A stretch of 64,000 nucleotides of DNA. It comes from Sarocladium kiliense (lineage: Eukaryota > Ascomycota > Sordariomycetes > Hypocreales > Sarocladiaceae). Position 1 is the first letter of the stretch. Each line of letters begins with the position of its first letter. Made by a program: the position numbers and the translations under genes. Location: contig JAUZTG010000048.1 in the NCBI GenBank assembly GCA_030734395.1, positions 1,116,001-1,180,000 of the forward strand, written 5' to 3'. This document shows positions 22,738 to 33,655 of this stretch, piece after piece. Under the pieces are notes generated by a model, which was given only the letters and a program-made list of their open reading frames with translations, did not search any database and had not been told where the DNA came from.

Positions 22738-23428
22738 TTTGAACGGGTATTTTAATTGGAAAGGATATGACAAGCAAAGATTCCTTAGACCTCGATCGTA
22801 GTAGCAGTGTGGAGGTATTATTGTTGCACTTCATGTAGGATTACTCTTATAGCCGTGGGACCTGAGGAAGCGGACGGATCAATGACCTTTCTGTCGACCT
22901 AAAGCCAATGTGCAGCTTATGCAGGTAGGATCTCAGCTAACCCTCTCGAAGAAATTAAACCGTAAGTGCTATTGGCTGTTAGTCACTTAAGATTAACGCC
23001 TCGGTGGAGAGCTTATGGGGAGAGTTGCATTCCAGACATTCGTACAGTAAGCTGGCGATATGCGCCTTCAAATAGACATGATCTGATTGGGTACTTCGCA
23101 TGCAAACGACAGATTCGTCAACAACTAGCCTGTACCCTCTCATCTTGAGTTTTGGGCACCAGCACGAGATTCGCCAGTTACGAATTAAGAGCAAGGGTGT
23201 ACTCAATGTCGACTCAAGTCCGTCCTCATAGCTGGTTGCCATCACAATAATATGTGCCTCCATGGCCATTCCCCTTACCAGACAAATACAGGTCCGAAAC
23301 GCAAGGTTCTTAAGTCGACGCATCACTATCAATGGCCGGCTGAAGGCAAGATACCAGAACGGGTATAAGAACTCCCCGCGATCAAATGGGATCCCATTAT
23401 GTAAACGCAAGACTGGCCCATCCTCATC
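22738..23428. other. Intergenic region
   Basis: This contains the promoter of the glycine-zipper gene and the 3' flank of the MFS permease. Overlapping ORFs at 22979-23410 (minus) and 23262-23579 (plus) have no support. Confidence 0.45.
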
Positions 23429-24962
23429 TTATGCTGTTTCATGGCTCTCTAATTCGTGCTTTTCCTTCCTCCAATCCCAGCCGCCCCTCCAGCCGATCCA
23501 TCTTGTTTCATACGGGCCACGTAAAACTGCTATAATCAATGACATACCAAGAAATGCTATGCTCGCGCCGCCGCTGTAGTGCCATCCTCCCTGAGCATAA
23601 AGATCGTTTCCGACAGCGGTGCCCATGAGCATGCCACAGAATGTCGATACGGTGTAAACGGTATTAATCCGATTCCTGGCCAGAGGCTCCACAGTCGCGA
23701 GTTGTGCGCGGTTGGCTGTCTGCAACATGATGAAGCCAAGGTCGAGTAGGATACCCTGGCAGATCGGGCCGGCAAGGGAGAATGTGCCGACAAAGGTGCC
23801 TAAGAGGCCACCAACCACAGCAATTATAATAGCGATGATAGCGCTGTGCGCCGGATGGTAGCGGTCTGTGATGTAGTGGGACAAAAAGGGGTTGATTAGG
23901 AAAGGTGGCAATCCAACAAGCGCAAAAATACCAATTGCCAGTGTAGAAAGATTGAAAGGCGAAGATGACAGTAAAAATGTGAGGACTGTCCAGTATGATG
24001 CGAAAGGCGCGGCCATGAAGAAGCCCATCAGGCTTATTTGGATAAGAAGCGGCTGCCGCAAAGGGATTGTGAGGGTGGTATAAAGCGTTCTGGAATAGCT
24101 TAGTTTCTCGGATGAGTTGAGTGATGGGTAATCAGGGAGATATAGGCATAGTATGGTGAAAATGAGATATTGCAGCCCGAAGGACACCCAATATACTATC
24201 CGCCAACTTGCATACTCGGTGATGACACCCGAGATGATACGTGCTAGGAGGATGCCTGTAAAGAGTCCCCCAGAAACGATTGAAATCATAGTAGCCCGGC
24301 GCTGAGGCACGGCAAGCTGAGCCACCAGCGGGAGGATGATTTGTGGTGTTACCGTCGTCAGTGCAGCCAAGCACGATAGGGCCTGGAAGACGCTGAACGA
24401 TTTGGTGATGCATAACCCCAGCCACTATTCAAGATTAGCTCCAAACTATCCTAGGAGCTATATTTGATGCACTCACCACATTAGCTGTAACGAACACTAG
24501 CAGTAGTACGAAAGGCCGAGTGCGCACGATATCTCCAAGTGGACAAAGAAACAACAGACCCGCTGCGTAACCACCTTGCATCAATGTGGGAATTTGGCTC
24601 GCTTTTTCTGGAGCGACCCCGAATTCGTCTGCCAGGATATTAAGTATCGGGTGGCTGTAGTAGAGATTAGCAAGGGTAAACGCTCCTGTCTATAAACAAT
24701 TAGCTTGGAAGGGGTGATTGAAGGTGATGTAAAGAAATCCTACAAAAGCAAAGAGGAGACAAAGTCCCCATCCCAGTGGCCGCTGATCCTGACTGTCCCT
24801 TCGGCATTGGCGTGGAACGTAGTCCAACTTCTTTAAAAGCGTCCATAACCAGGAGAGTGCATTCGAGCTGAAATGCGAGTCCTGAAGTTGACCCACACCA
24901 GGTAGAGCCTGCATGCCGTACGGCGCCATAGATGGAGAGCTCGATACTCTTGATTCAAGCAT
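23429..24962 (-). CDS. MFS permease (YnfM/arabinose-efflux-like)
   Basis: Three exons (24962-24744, 24689-24477, 24424-23429) join in frame to 475 residues. About twelve hydrophobic segments are present, with LANLYYSHPILNILADEFG near the start of the transport domain and TPQIILPLVAQLA, GGLFTGILLAR and ASWRIVYW in the middle; these resemble the YnfM/AraJ-type efflux branch rather than sugar importers. A soluble N-terminal tail of about 55 residues precedes helix 1. The likely role is export of a small organic compound. It is transcribed away from the RTA1 gene, and a regulator gene lies about 3 kb further on. Confidence 0.85.
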
Positions 24963-26408
24963 CTTCTCAGTCGGTTGGATGTTCTTATTTTATCTTGGAG
25001 CTTTTCCTTTGAATGAATTGTTGAGGCATGCTGGATATTTCCACCAGAGCAGCACATGTATATATTCTATGGCCCGATAACGTTAGGAACTGTCAGTATG
25101 GGCTTGGATTTCAAGACCCTCTCTGTCTCGTGGGATGAAGACAAAAGAAAATCTGGGAAAGCTTGTTGCAGTTCAATGTCAGCATTGGTAATGCGTACAA
25201 AGCCTAATAGACCCGAGTTGGAGAGACTCAACAGGCGTATCCACAACACTGTGTAGCCTTCGAAATCGACGTCTTTGGTTGGTCGGATCGCATCGAACCA
25301 CCATTTGAGACTAGCATGAACACAAGCTTACACTGTGCCAGGCACGGGTATCAAAAGTAGAGTGGATCATTTGTAAATAAGTGGGCACGATTCTTTGTGG
25401 AAATAGCTCAAATGTTGAGATCCTTATTTCAGATACGAACTAGCAACACGGGTTACAAGGTTAGATAAATACACATGGCCGCCTTGGCGCGCTGTATCCG
25501 AGATGCAGGATTCTTCCACCCGGTCCTTTGGCATCGGCTGAACTGCTGCTCACTTCAATCTTCATTAGAATATAATACATTATAAGCCTATTACTTCTCC
25601 TTTAAAAATTTCAGTATCAGTCGGGCTGAAGTCACTCGGAGAAATTGTTCTAGAGCTTTTAAAAGAACCATTACTTGAACCTGGGGAATTGCTTGTCTGC
25701 CTGGGTTAATTTCGCAAATCGCTGTCTAAAAGGCTCCTTGTTGTATTCCTTCCTTCTCTACTAATATCTTAGCATTCGAGCTAAATTATTAGCAGAATAC
25801 CACCTGATTGGCTGAGTCGCATGGGATTGCTGGCATTGGCTGTGAACCTTTGGCATCTCGATAAGCCCTGCTGTCCGCGGATTCTCAGCCACGTCAGCTA
25901 GCAGAGATACCTCATACTTTATGACGTGGATAGCGCTGTCTCTAAGGCCTTTTCAATAATGATGGAGAGTATCGCCATTCTACGACTCGTAGGTGAGCAA
26001 GGGTGGCTCTGGCGGTAGGAAAGGACTTCGGGCCCCACGATGAAAAGTGGTTTGATCATCCATGTTTATTACACCCCAGATTTAACACAGCCAACGATGG
26101 CGGTCAATTCGCAGTCTTACATGGATCGACAAAGCTCCAATTCATAAGCCCAACGTGAGGTTAGGACTGGGTATTTGAATGGATGTATATGCAAGCGCCT
26201 TGACTAACAGGGGTGTTGCTCAGCGAAAGATCTACACCACAGATGGCCTCGAGTATAAAGTCGAAGTCATCCCAAGGTGATTAGACCTAATAGCACTCAC
26301 CTTTTCGTCTTTAATATTCTGCCTATATCACCACACACCAGTTTCTGCGTATTGTTGGTAGACCGTGTTGACTGTCGTTCCTAAACACACACTTGAAAAC
26401 CTCTGGTG
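24963..26408. promoter_or_regulatory. Divergent intergenic region, MFS permease / RTA1 gene
   Basis: The 1.45 kb separates divergent genes and must include both promoters. The middle (about 25560-25800) is AT-rich with many TTA/TAA steps and contains no usable ORF. It may be decayed repeat DNA, but no boundary or terminal repeat is visible. Confidence 0.45.
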
Positions 26409-27615
26409 ATGTCGGACGACAGCCAGTATCTCGTCGCCTTTGGCCCCAGCGCCAACTGCACTTTTGAGGTACGTAAACCCGCCACTTCAGATCATTCAGC
26501 CTTGACTGCTACATGTCTGATTCTCAGCGCTCTACTTAGCTCTGCCCGATTGAAAAGAGTGTGTACGGTTACCGCCCGTCACTCGTCGCCAACATCGTCT
26601 TCGGTGGCCTTTTCACATTGGCCACGATTGCTCACATCTATCTTGGCATCAAATGGAAGATGTGGTGGTTCATGTGGTGCCTGGTTCTGAGCTGCACACA
26701 CGAGACAGCTGGCTACGTAGGCCGCATCTTGCTGTGGAACAACCCATGGAGCTTTGCCGCCTTCATCACCCAGATTAGTAAAAAACCATGCAATCCCTCC
26801 GTCGAAAACTACGGGATGCCGACTGACCTCCAAAGTTTGCATCACACAAGCCCCAGTTTTCTACTGCGCTGCTATCTACATCACCCTCAGCCACACGTCG
26901 GTTAATTTCCAACCCTATACGCTGTACCTAGACCCAGACTGACCGAATGTGTAGTGTGAACCATTACTCGCCTGCCCTCGCTCGATTCAACACAAAGGTG
27001 CTTGCATGGGTTTTTGTTCCATTTGATATCATCTCCCTTGCGCTGCAGGGCGTCGGCGGAAGCTTGTCAGCGGCGTCAACTGGCAGCAGCCAAGTCGGCG
27101 TGGACCTTGCCATGGCTGGGCTAATTCTCCAGATCGTCACCCTTTTCGCTTTCAGTGCCTATTTCGCCGACTTTATGGTCCGGTTCCTGCGTTCCTGCCG
27201 ATCAGTAAGCCTCCAGCCACGCGACAAGCTCTTCTTCAGCTTCTTAGCATTAGCTGTATTAGCTACACTGATGCGATGTATCTATCGAGCGGATGAACTG
27301 AAGGAAGGCTATAATGGAGACCTTATCACCAGGGAAGACTTGTTCATCGGTCTGGAAGGAGTGTAAGTCTTCCTTGGTTCCTCGTATTTCACTTGCTATC
27401 ACAGCACGTACTGACGACGAGATGCTTCCTGCTTTTGTAGGCTCGTTATTGTTGCAGTCTTTTCGCTCTGCATCGCGCATCCAGGGCTTGTTTTTGATAG
27501 GTCGACACCAGTATATCATGCGGTCAACACCACAAAGAGACCAGCGGAGAAAGGACGTTTGTTAGGGATGCAGACGACGGTCCATCAGCCAAGAAACCAC
27601 GCAAACAGCGCCTAA
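26409..27615 (+). CDS. RTA1-like seven-transmembrane protein
   Basis: Five exons (26409-26468, 26540-26777, 26836-26896, 26955-27362, 27441-27615) join in frame to 313 residues. The gene begins with MSDDSQYLVAFGPSANCTFE and continues LCPIEKSVYGYRPSL, the usual RTA1 family opening. Seven hydrophobic segments follow, with the family blocks HETAGYVGR, PVFYCAAIYITLS, PALARFNTK..WVFVPFDIISLALQ, GG, and RCIYRADELKEGY. The C-terminal tail is basic. RTA1/RSB1 relatives are plasma-membrane proteins tied to lipid-asymmetry, sphingoid-base or sterol-drug tolerance. Exons are small and introns short, as usual for the family. Confidence 0.9.
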
Positions 27616-28326
27616 AAAGCAGTCTGTGGGTCGATACTGCAAGTAAGATTGCGTCTCACGGATTCGGGTGTACAAGCAGCAAAAACGGGAAGCGCAGGGC
27701 ACGGCATGGTCCGAGAAAGAGGGTGACAAAGGTTGTTCAGGATGGGACGCTAGCCTCTGCTTTTAGTAGCTCCCTCTGAGGTCAACACTTCGTAGAGTAG
27801 ACTTTATATTTACTCATCGTCTAGCTGCAATTGAGGTTAGTGGACTCTAAGTCGGGACCATTGATTGGCTTGCTCGCTTGGGACGCCCAAGTCGAGATGA
27901 GCCAGCCCTACAGCAGTGCCAGCCTCAGACTGTCTCCGCCCTTACAACATGCTTAGGTCGGTACCTAGGGTACTGAGGCCCGTAGCTCCCCACCTGGCTC
28001 CAGTCGCCTTGCACGTAGCCCTTCCGCCACTCCCGCCCCATCCTCAGCCTTCCAGACCTCGCTTATCAAGCCTGGGTAATAGACTTTACCTCGACTCGTG
28101 CTTGGCTTACGGACAACATCACAGCACGTCGGTCACAAGCCTGCGCATTCACGGGACCGAATTTCTTGAGTAGCATCGCGCCCAGAGGCATCTTCAGGAC
28201 GCCGGGCAGTGGATCATAGAAGCACTGCTCACGCCACCAACGTGCTTCGACCTATCTGCTGCCAAGTTTGAGCTATTCTTTCCTAGGCGTCCCTGGTCGA
28301 CAAGGAAACAAATTGAGGAGCGGCTA
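27616..28326. other. Intergenic between RTA1 gene and Zn2Cys6 regulator
   Basis: The 0.7 kb holds the RTA1 3' end and the regulator promoter. The ORF at 27916-28173 is proline-rich and low in complexity, and it is not supported. Confidence 0.45.
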
Positions 28327-29987
28327 ATGGTTAACACGGGCAAGCCCAGTCGGGCTTGTTCTATGTGTAAGGGGCGAAAAATCAAGGTTGGCACAAGATG
28401 CTTCCCCTCACGTAACCCACGTAGAGAAAACCTACGCTGACCACCAGGCAGTGCGATTTGACTCAGCCCTCATGCCTCCGTTGCATCAAGTCTGGATGGG
28501 CATGTCCGGGATACCTATCTGTCACTGCAGCCAGCTTTCGTGACCAGACAGTTGCTGTAACCGAAAAAGCCCAAAAGTCAGGCTGTACCAAGAGCGGGGA
28601 CCGCATATCCTCACAACTGGATGGTAGTAGCCGGCGAGTTCGCCACATATCACCCTCGCTTTCAAGCCGAGCCATAGCCTTCTTTATTTCCCGCTATGTC
28701 GAGGTTGGTAGTCATGAGTATCTGCCCGATTTCCTGGTACAGGATGAAGGTCAAGGATCTCTCTCTACCATCGTTGAGGCGGCAGGAGTCGTGGCTCTAG
28801 CAAACGCCGGCGCCTCCTCCGAATGGAAGGCCCAGGGCTACCGGCTGTATGGCAAGGCCCTTTGTCAACTGCGCAGTGCGCTCCAAGACCCTGTGCTGGT
28901 CCTCTCCGACAACACTCTTGCCGCAATTTTGCTCATGGGCGTCTTCGAGGCAATATTCCCAACTATTCGCGCATGTATTGCATTGTTGCTGACTTCATGC
29001 CCCTTTAAATAGTCCATCGCTTATGCCGATGAGGCATCGATGAATTCTTTCGGCAACCACACTATTGCCGCTGCCCGTTGTATCGAACTGCGTGGGCCAA
29101 CTAGATTCAGCAGCCCTGCTTCCGTCAAGCTCTTATTCCAGATGCGGCGCGTTATCGTATGTCTTGTCCTAAACGGAGCTTTTATGGCAACTTACTACAG
29201 GCAGATTATTACATGTCACCAACTCCAAGTCCCAATGCCTATTGCATTTGAAAGATGGTCATGCTGGGCCCAGAGGGTCTTGCCCAAAGATGCAATGGTT
29301 GCTCAGGAGTTTGCCGTCATCAATGAACATCTCGCGGCAGTGCGAGCTGAGATCAAACGCAATGGCATCAATGATTTCCTAATAGTGTCTTCGAGGCTTC
29401 TTGCTGTCGATGCAATGGTTGAAGCGTGGAGACAACGTCTCCCACATTCCTGGGCATTCAAATCCTACCGAAGACTCGGCTCAACATCAATGGCCATGTA
29501 TGATGCGCAATGCGAAATCTATCCCAATCTTTGGCTTGCAGTCATGTGGAACAACTATAGGTGTGTTCGATTACTTATTCATGAGTCTATTGCGTCAGCA
29601 GCCACACTCCAGACAGCATCGATTGCCGCCAAGAAAATCATGCAAACCTCTATGAAGACACTCATGGCCATGGCCGACGGGGTATGCTACAGCGTACCCT
29701 ACCACCTAGGCTTTCGATATGCCAACGAACTGAAAGAGGCGGCCATAGAGGGGAATAATGAGAGGGGAACACCAGGGGGCTATCTTTTGCTGTGGCCACT
29801 GTTTCTTTCAGGGATGCTGAGAACGACTCCTCCAAGGCAGAGATATTGGATCGCTTCCACCCTGCGACAGATAGGCTCCCAAATGGGTTTAAAATTAGCT
29901 ATATATATGGCAGCGTCATTAGAGGAGAAGATACTATCTTTCTCGGATGAAGCTACATGGCTGATAGGCGAATTCTATCCTAGGTGA
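28327..29987 (+). CDS. Zn(II)2Cys6 transcription factor
   Basis: The binuclear zinc cluster is split by an intron (28387-28451): exon 1 (28327-28386) ends at CSMCKGRKIK and exon 2 resumes CDLTQPSCLRCIKSGWACPGY, giving all six cysteines. Exon 2 runs to about 28940. An in-frame TAG at 29010-29012 means a second intron is needed; I favour 28941-29012 (72 bp, CTGAC branch site, weak GTCTTC donor). A third intron is 29157-29204, which restores RRVI-IITCHQLQVP. The product is 491 residues with a fungal-type middle homology region (CIELRG, SVPYHLG, GGYLLLWPLFLSGML). It is a nuclear DNA-binding regulator; targets are unknown, although the RTA1 and MFS genes are neighbours. If the second intron is wrong, the gene is interrupted. 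Confidence 0.78.
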
Positions 29988-30143
29988 TATCTTTCTACTT
30001 GTAGCACTTAATGCAATGATTTAGTATACTCTTTATTTGAATCCAAACGCTGCCATAGATACACTATATGTATGCATCTCCTAAAGAATAACAGTTTCCA
30101 AGGCCATACCAAGATATTAAAAGTCATTCTTGTTGTACAAAAC

Positions 30144-30594
30144 TTAACCCCCCGTCACTGCACTCCTTGCGAGCCACATCCAGATCAAACCACTCACATC
30201 AAATCCTCCAGCTTGGGCATACTTCGACCTCGAGATAGTACCGTGGATGAAGAACTCCGCCGAAAAGTGCAATGATGCACCCGCAAAAGTTACGAGTGTG
30301 ATGTCGTACCAAGCTTTGTCTCCAAAATTCGCACATGCACCAATCCTAACCAGCGTCGTGATGAAGAGCCAGGGACCGTACGCTCGCATTCCACTAGTGC
30401 TGGGTCTCTTGCCCGGAAGGTAGATCTGCGACGCCAGAACATCTGGTGCGAAGAAGCCGAGGATCGAGGTGTAGGCACCTAAAAGTATGCCCTACCGATT
30501 GTACTGTGTTAATAATCTTGATTGGCGACTTGATCAAGGTGAAGAGACTTGCCATGAAAATAAAGTATGGGATGTAATCAGCGTAATACTCCAT
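30144..30594 (-). CDS. Erg28-like small membrane protein with a GC-AG intron
   Basis: Exon 1 (30594-30553, 14 codons) joins exon 2 (30491-30144) across a 61-bp intron that begins GCAAGT and ends GGTAG, with a TATTAAC branch site. This gives 129 residues. No GT donor nearby joins the same frames. The protein has about four hydrophobic segments (YIPYFIFM-GILLGAYTS, YGPWLFITTLVRIGACANF, WYDITLVTFAGASLHFSAEF, GLIWMWLA). The YG.W...T..VR......KA.YD..L.TF....HF..E pattern is that of Erg28, the ER scaffold that tethers C-4 sterol demethylation enzymes. It may be a divergent paralogue, since the sequence is short and not highly conserved. Confidence 0.72.
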
Positions 30595-31441
30595 TTTTGA
30601 CCTTAGAATTCCGCTGCGATGAGCTTGAGATCTGGCGGGAAATGTGTTGAAAGTTGCTGAGCGCCACTTCGACGCCAGAAGAAGAAATGAGCAGCTTCTT
30701 ATACTTGCAATGTGAGACTGCTCCTCGGGCATTGCCTATTTTCGGTTCTGCTTCAATCTGAATCCACTTACTCCCTTGTACTTGGATTATGTGGAGAGCC
30801 GCGACAGGAAAACAAGCCGCTCATCCCAAATGCAAAAGTGAGGGCACTTTTTAATTGACCACGTTCTCATTTTAAGAGGTCGGGGTGCTTGAAAAAAAAA
30901 GGGTGGTGCGAATACAGCACCGTTTTCAGCCATCACTACACCCAGATGGCCTTACCCCATGATTGTTACACCCTCTGTTACAGACGAAACTAAGGCAGCG
31001 CCTGCAGAATGGGCCGAAGCGGTTACCATATACCCAACGGCACGACCAGGCACGCCCAAGAAGCACATCATATATCTAAGTAGGGGACTAAGTTATATAA
31101 CGAGGAAGGATCACGGGTAGAAGGTGATCTGAGAAATGACCCAGATACCATAATCCAGTATGAGGATCACCAGAAAGAAGTAATCCAAGAAACAGGAAAA
31201 AAGAACAATCAGTATATGAATAACAACTACTTTTATTAGATACGAGAGTTAGATCCCTAGTATTTAATCTAAACATCTCAGCACAATCAAATAGGATTAA
31301 TGAGTCCTGAAATTGTCTTAATCAAGTACATACTACTGGACCACTACCTATACTGTTCCCAACACATGCATCGCCTGCTTGCTATTATTTAGAGTGGGTG
31401 AAAGGTGCACGAAGCTCGCTGAGTGAGTTATAGATTCACCG
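30595..31441. other. Intergenic region upstream of Erg28-like gene
   Basis: This is the promoter of the Erg28-like gene plus the 3' flank of the next minus-strand gene. A poly(A) tract sits near 30892-30900. No gene is visible. Confidence 0.45.
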
Positions 31442-33655
31442 CTAGTCCTTCACCATTTTCATGCTCCTCTCGAAAGCAGCAGCGATACTTAATAGCCTCC
31501 CATCCATTCCTTTCCCTCCAACTAGGCTCAATCCGAACGGCAGGCCGTCCTCGGTCCAGCCGGCGTGCACAGAAATAGCGCATAGGTCCATGACATTGGC
31601 AAAGTGCGTGAAAGTGCCCATGCGCGCATTCAGCCCAATGGGATCAGCTTCCATTTCTTCGATAGTGGGATGACATCCTACAGTTGGCAGCACCAGAATG
31701 TCTAGACGCTTAGAAGGCGAGGTTCTGTTGGATAAGTCTTCTGTGCCGAACAACTTGGCTGCGAATCTTGTTGCCTCCATCTGGGCAGCCTGGTCGGCAA
31801 ATACCTGCCACGGCGGGTCATTCTTGGCATACACAGCTTGGAAAAGTGTTCGTGTGGTGGGATGCAGTTTGTCCATATGCTTTGCCAGGAAGTCATGACC
31901 GATGCAGGCGATCCTCTCGTGTACCAGCGTTCCTTTGTAAAGCAACTCCGTTGCTCTTGAGAACGGTCCATATTCCTCCTCGGTAAGCGGATAGCCTTGT
32001 GCTCCCGATAATCGATCTAAAGCAGCCACGGCAGCTTCAAAACATTTCCGGTATGCAGGCTCTATGTCTGCCAGAGCAGAGGGCGGCGGCGTCACAAATG
32101 CAAAATGCCCGGCCACACCGCGATAGTCAGCCAGGGCCAGCGGTAATGACTGGACGTCTTTAGAGAAGATGTCCGTCTCATCCTGCTGGTCGACGACGTG
32201 CCATATTTGCCGGGCCTCGTCCACGCCTAGCGCAAATACAGAGGCCGTGTCCAATGACCGACATGCGGGAACGATCCCTCGAGCGGACACCGTTCCTTTT
32301 GTCGGCTTGAAACCCACAATACCGTTAAGTGCAGCTGGCACACGGCCACTGCCTGCGGTATCTGTTCCGAGCGAGAAGGTCACGAGCCCGGCAGCTACAG
32401 CGACAGCGGAGCCAGAGGATGAACCGCCAGAGATGCGACTTTCCCCATATACACTGCGCACGCTGCCCCAAGGAGACCTGCATCCGCTCAGACCCGTGGC
32501 AAACTGATCCATATTGGTCTTCCCAATCAAAATAGCACCAGCAGCCTGAAGAAGGGACACGATCGCCGCTGTCTTATCCGGAGTGTAAGTGTAGTCCGGG
32601 CAGGCTGCAGTCGTCGGGATGCCGGCAACGTCGATGTTGTCTTTGATGGCGAAAGGGACCCCATAGAGGACCGGGAACTGCTCCGGTGAATTGCTGGGGT
32701 ATTTGCTGCATAGGGCTTCCACGTCTCCTATGATGTCCTCTTTCTTGCGCAGATGTATCCAGACGTTCGGTTCCCTCTTCTGGTAGTCTTGAATTCGCGT
32801 CCAGACAGTCTCCATGACATCTGAAGCGGAGAGAACCCGGTCTCTGTAAAGTTTTTGAAGGGTCCCCAGATCCAGCCCGAGGTTGGTCACGTCCGGTGGT
32901 GTTTGTGGCGGTGTCGTGATGCTGGATGGCAGGGATCCGTTCAAGGATAGAAGCTCCTTGCTATACGCTGTAAAACCAAATAATCCGTCATAGGCCGAGA
33001 TCATGTCCAATGAAGTGTTCACAAAGGACTCATTGAATCCACCCGTGGCGTCTCGCAAGATGCAGGACTCGAAGCCACGGTCATTGGCCTCTCGTGCCGT
33101 GGTAGTGACACAGCATTCCGTGGTGACGCCGCAGAGAAGGATGTGTGTAATGCCACGGGCCATGAGCTTCCGGTGCAGCCCTGTAGCCCAGAAAGATCCC
33201 TTCCCTGGTTTATCGATGACCACCTCGCCTGGAAGCGGCCTCAGCTCATCCACAATGTCATGGCCGTATTCGCCCCGAACAAGCAGTTTGCCCATGGGAC
33301 CCTGCTCACCAATGCCAATGCTGTGATGTCCATCCGGCGCGTTCGTTTGTCTCTCCTTCTTGCTCGCGCTCAGGTCAGACAAGTCTGGTTTGTGACCCTC
33401 TCTCGTGTGCATGATATGCAGCCCCAGTGCCCTACACTTATGCAGTACAGTCCTGATCACTGGGACAACATTCCGAACGGAAGTGAACACCTCGTCGTTG
33501 CCGCATTGTATCGCACCAAATCCGTTGGGATCGACAAAGTCGCGCTGTACGTCAATAATAACAAGGGCAGTCCTATCGGGGTGAAACGAATACCGATATG
33601 GCTGCGCCTCTGTCAACGACAACATCGTAGATTGGCCGTAAGTGCTAGTGGACAT
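31442..33655 (-). CDS. Fused cysteine hydrolase (isochorismatase fold) and allophanate-hydrolase-type amidase
   Basis: A single uninterrupted exon encodes 737 residues. Residues about 25-235 form an isochorismatase-like cysteine hydrolase with a candidate triad Asp35 (VIIDVQRDF), Lys149 (VIDKPGKGSF) and Cys182 (GVTTECCV), as in biuret hydrolase and ureidoacrylate hydrolase RutB. Residues about 260-737 form an amidase-signature domain with Lys338 (PFAIKDNID), cis-Ser413 (GGSSSGS) and nucleophile Ser436 (GTDTAGSGRVP), followed by PTKGTVSARGIVPACRSLDTASVFA, a stretch characteristic of allophanate hydrolases (AtzF/Dur1,2). The extra C-terminal domain of many allophanate hydrolases is absent. Inference: biuret or a similar ureide is hydrolysed to allophanate and then to ammonia by one polypeptide. 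No signal peptide, so cytosolic. An oxygenase and an NCS1 permease lie next door. Confidence 0.9.
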   Translation of the reverse strand: MSTSTYGQSTMLSLTEAQPYRYSFHPDRTALVIIDVQRDFVDPNGFGAIQCGNDEVFTSVRNVVPVIRTVLHKCRALGLHIMHTREGHKPDLSDLSASKKERQTNAPDGHHSIGIGEQGPMGKLLVRGEYGHDIVDELRPLPGEVVIDKPGKGSFWATGLHRKLMARGITHILLCGVTTECCVTTTAREANDRGFESCILRDATGGFNESFVNTSLDMISAYDGLFGFTAYSKELLSLNGSLPSSITTPPQTPPDVTNLGLDLGTLQKLYRDRVLSASDVMETVWTRIQDYQKREPNVWIHLRKKEDIIGDVEALCSKYPSNSPEQFPVLYGVPFAIKDNIDVAGIPTTAACPDYTYTPDKTAAIVSLLQAAGAILIGKTNMDQFATGLSGCRSPWGSVRSVYGESRISGGSSSGSAVAVAAGLVTFSLGTDTAGSGRVPAALNGIVGFKPTKGTVSARGIVPACRSLDTASVFALGVDEARQIWHVVDQQDETDIFSKDVQSLPLALADYRGVAGHFAFVTPPPSALADIEPAYRKCFEAAVAALDRLSGAQGYPLTEEEYGPFSRATELLYKGTLVHERIACIGHDFLAKHMDKLHPTTRTLFQAVYAKNDPPWQVFADQAAQMEATRFAAKLFGTEDLSNRTSPSKRLDILVLPTVGCHPTIEEMEADPIGLNARMGTFTHFANVMDLCAISVHAGWTEDGLPFGLSLVGGKGMDGRLLSIAAAFERSMKMVKD

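Noticed and set aside
25250..26400. AT-rich stretch considered as a transposon relic
   Set aside because: No terminal repeats, target-site duplication or transposase fragment could be identified.
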